Shown here: positions 30,364-30,699 of the stretch, piece after piece | Position numbering within the stretch: the stretch's first letter is position 1 | Layout of the letters: each line of letters opens with the position of its first letter | From: a virus | Reading direction: 5' to 3' (one strand) | DNA length: 30,699 nt | IMG/VR virus record: IMGVR_UViG_3300046777_002257 | Location: 1-30,699 of that record | Notes under the pieces: model-generated | What the model was told of the DNA's origin: nothing | Database searches by the model: none | The model's input: only the letters and a program-made list of their open reading frames with translations | Translations under genes and position numbers: made by a program

Positions 30364-30699
30364 TTGGAATTCCTCGATTATTACACAAAACTCGCGCCGC
30401 AGGGCGAGACGGCGCTGATCGTCCGCCAGAAGCCGCAGTTGAAGGGCGGCGAGCTGCAATTCCACGCCGACGGCGCCATCAAGTGCACGTGGCCTGCGTT
30501 CTTGCCGACCCATACCCGCCGCGACGGCGAGGCTTGGTACGGCAACACGGCATCCTTCATCATCGACCGCTTCACCGACGGCAAGCCGTCCGCCAGTGCG
30601 GCCAATTGCGAGTACGTGCTGGTGATGGTGCTGGACGACGTGGGCGACCCGGTGAAGGCGCCCAACACGCCGACGCTGCCGCCGACATGGGTCATGGAG
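30364..30699 (+). CDS. Primase, N-terminal part (partial)
   Basis: The start is TTG at 30364 with AGGAGAAG 3 nt upstream. The frame is open to the window end (112 codons). The segment ending the window, VLVMVLDDVGDP then LPPTWVME, is the kind of Asp-Asp motif followed by Pro-rich and Glu-Thr sequence seen in archaeo-eukaryotic-type primases (RepB-like primase domain) of phages and plasmids. The early part (LDYYTKLAPQGETALIVRQK, then SFIIDRFTDGKPSASAANCE) also fits. In phages with this gene set it usually continues into a helicase or VirE-like domain, which is outside the window. Confidence 0.75.
   Translation, partial: MEFLDYYTKLAPQGETALIVRQKPQLKGGELQFHADGAIKCTWPAFLPTHTRRDGEAWYGNTASFIIDRFTDGKPSASAANCEYVLVMVLDDVGDPVKAPNTPTLPPTWVME

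Noticed and set aside
1-30699. tRNA genes, integrase or phage RNA polymerase
   Set aside because: The window is almost completely filled by coding sequence, and no cloverleaf-like sequence, tyrosine or serine recombinase motif, or polymerase motif other than the DNA polymerase was seen.

Overview
The window is a nearly gap-free stretch of a tailed double-stranded DNA phage genome, or prophage-like segment, with a P22-type (short-tailed, podovirus) virion. The evidence is the order terminase large subunit, P22-type portal, scaffold, P22-type coat with an inserted I-like domain, gp4-like and gp10-like head-completion proteins, then fibres and probable ejection proteins. No RNA polymerase, integrase, tRNA or bacterial housekeeping gene is visible. 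The early helix-turn-helix protein and other small early proteins resemble those of phages of Betaproteobacteria, so a Burkholderiales-like Gram-negative host is my best guess. This is inference only. Whether the phage is temperate cannot be decided from this window.

Layout: (1) 1-7890, plus strand: end of the terminase, three small basic proteins, portal, scaffold, coat, several small probable surface proteins separated by GC-rich hairpins, and the gp4-like connector. (2) 7894-20702, plus strand: gp10-like tail protein, a 1153-residue repetitive fibre, a small cupin, three probable ejection proteins, a tail protein with a head-binding-like N-terminus, and three paralogous tail proteins interrupted by an endonuclease VII-like HNH gene. 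(3) 20706-21517, plus strand: lysis cassette (membrane protein, small holin candidate, M15 peptidase endolysin). (4) 21514-25343, minus strand: a tightly overlapping early operon with VRR-NUC nuclease, HTH protein, a modular protein with EPVAW repeats, SNF2-type helicase, small coiled-coil proteins and a zinc ribbon. It meets the endolysin gene tail to tail with a 4-nt overlap. (5) 25429-30699, plus strand: replication operon with a Cas4/AddB-like DUF2800 nuclease, a probable DNA-binding protein, a short cytosine-methyltransferase-like protein, family A DNA polymerase, an HNH-AP2 homing-type endonuclease, a hairpin terminator and the start of a primase.

The two early operons diverge from an 85-bp region. 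It holds back-to-back promoters whose -35 boxes overlap at the centre of a 27-bp near-perfect palindrome with flanking A6/T6 tracts. The minus-strand promoter places its predicted start at the ATG of the VRR-NUC gene, which has no ribosome binding site, so that message is predicted to be leaderless. This is the most striking regulatory feature in the window.

Other notable signals are an abrupt codon-usage break inside the DNA polymerase gene next to a homing endonuclease, an HNH gene that appears to have replaced one copy of a duplicated small tail gene, and long exact protein repeats in the fibre whose DNA has diverged at most codons.
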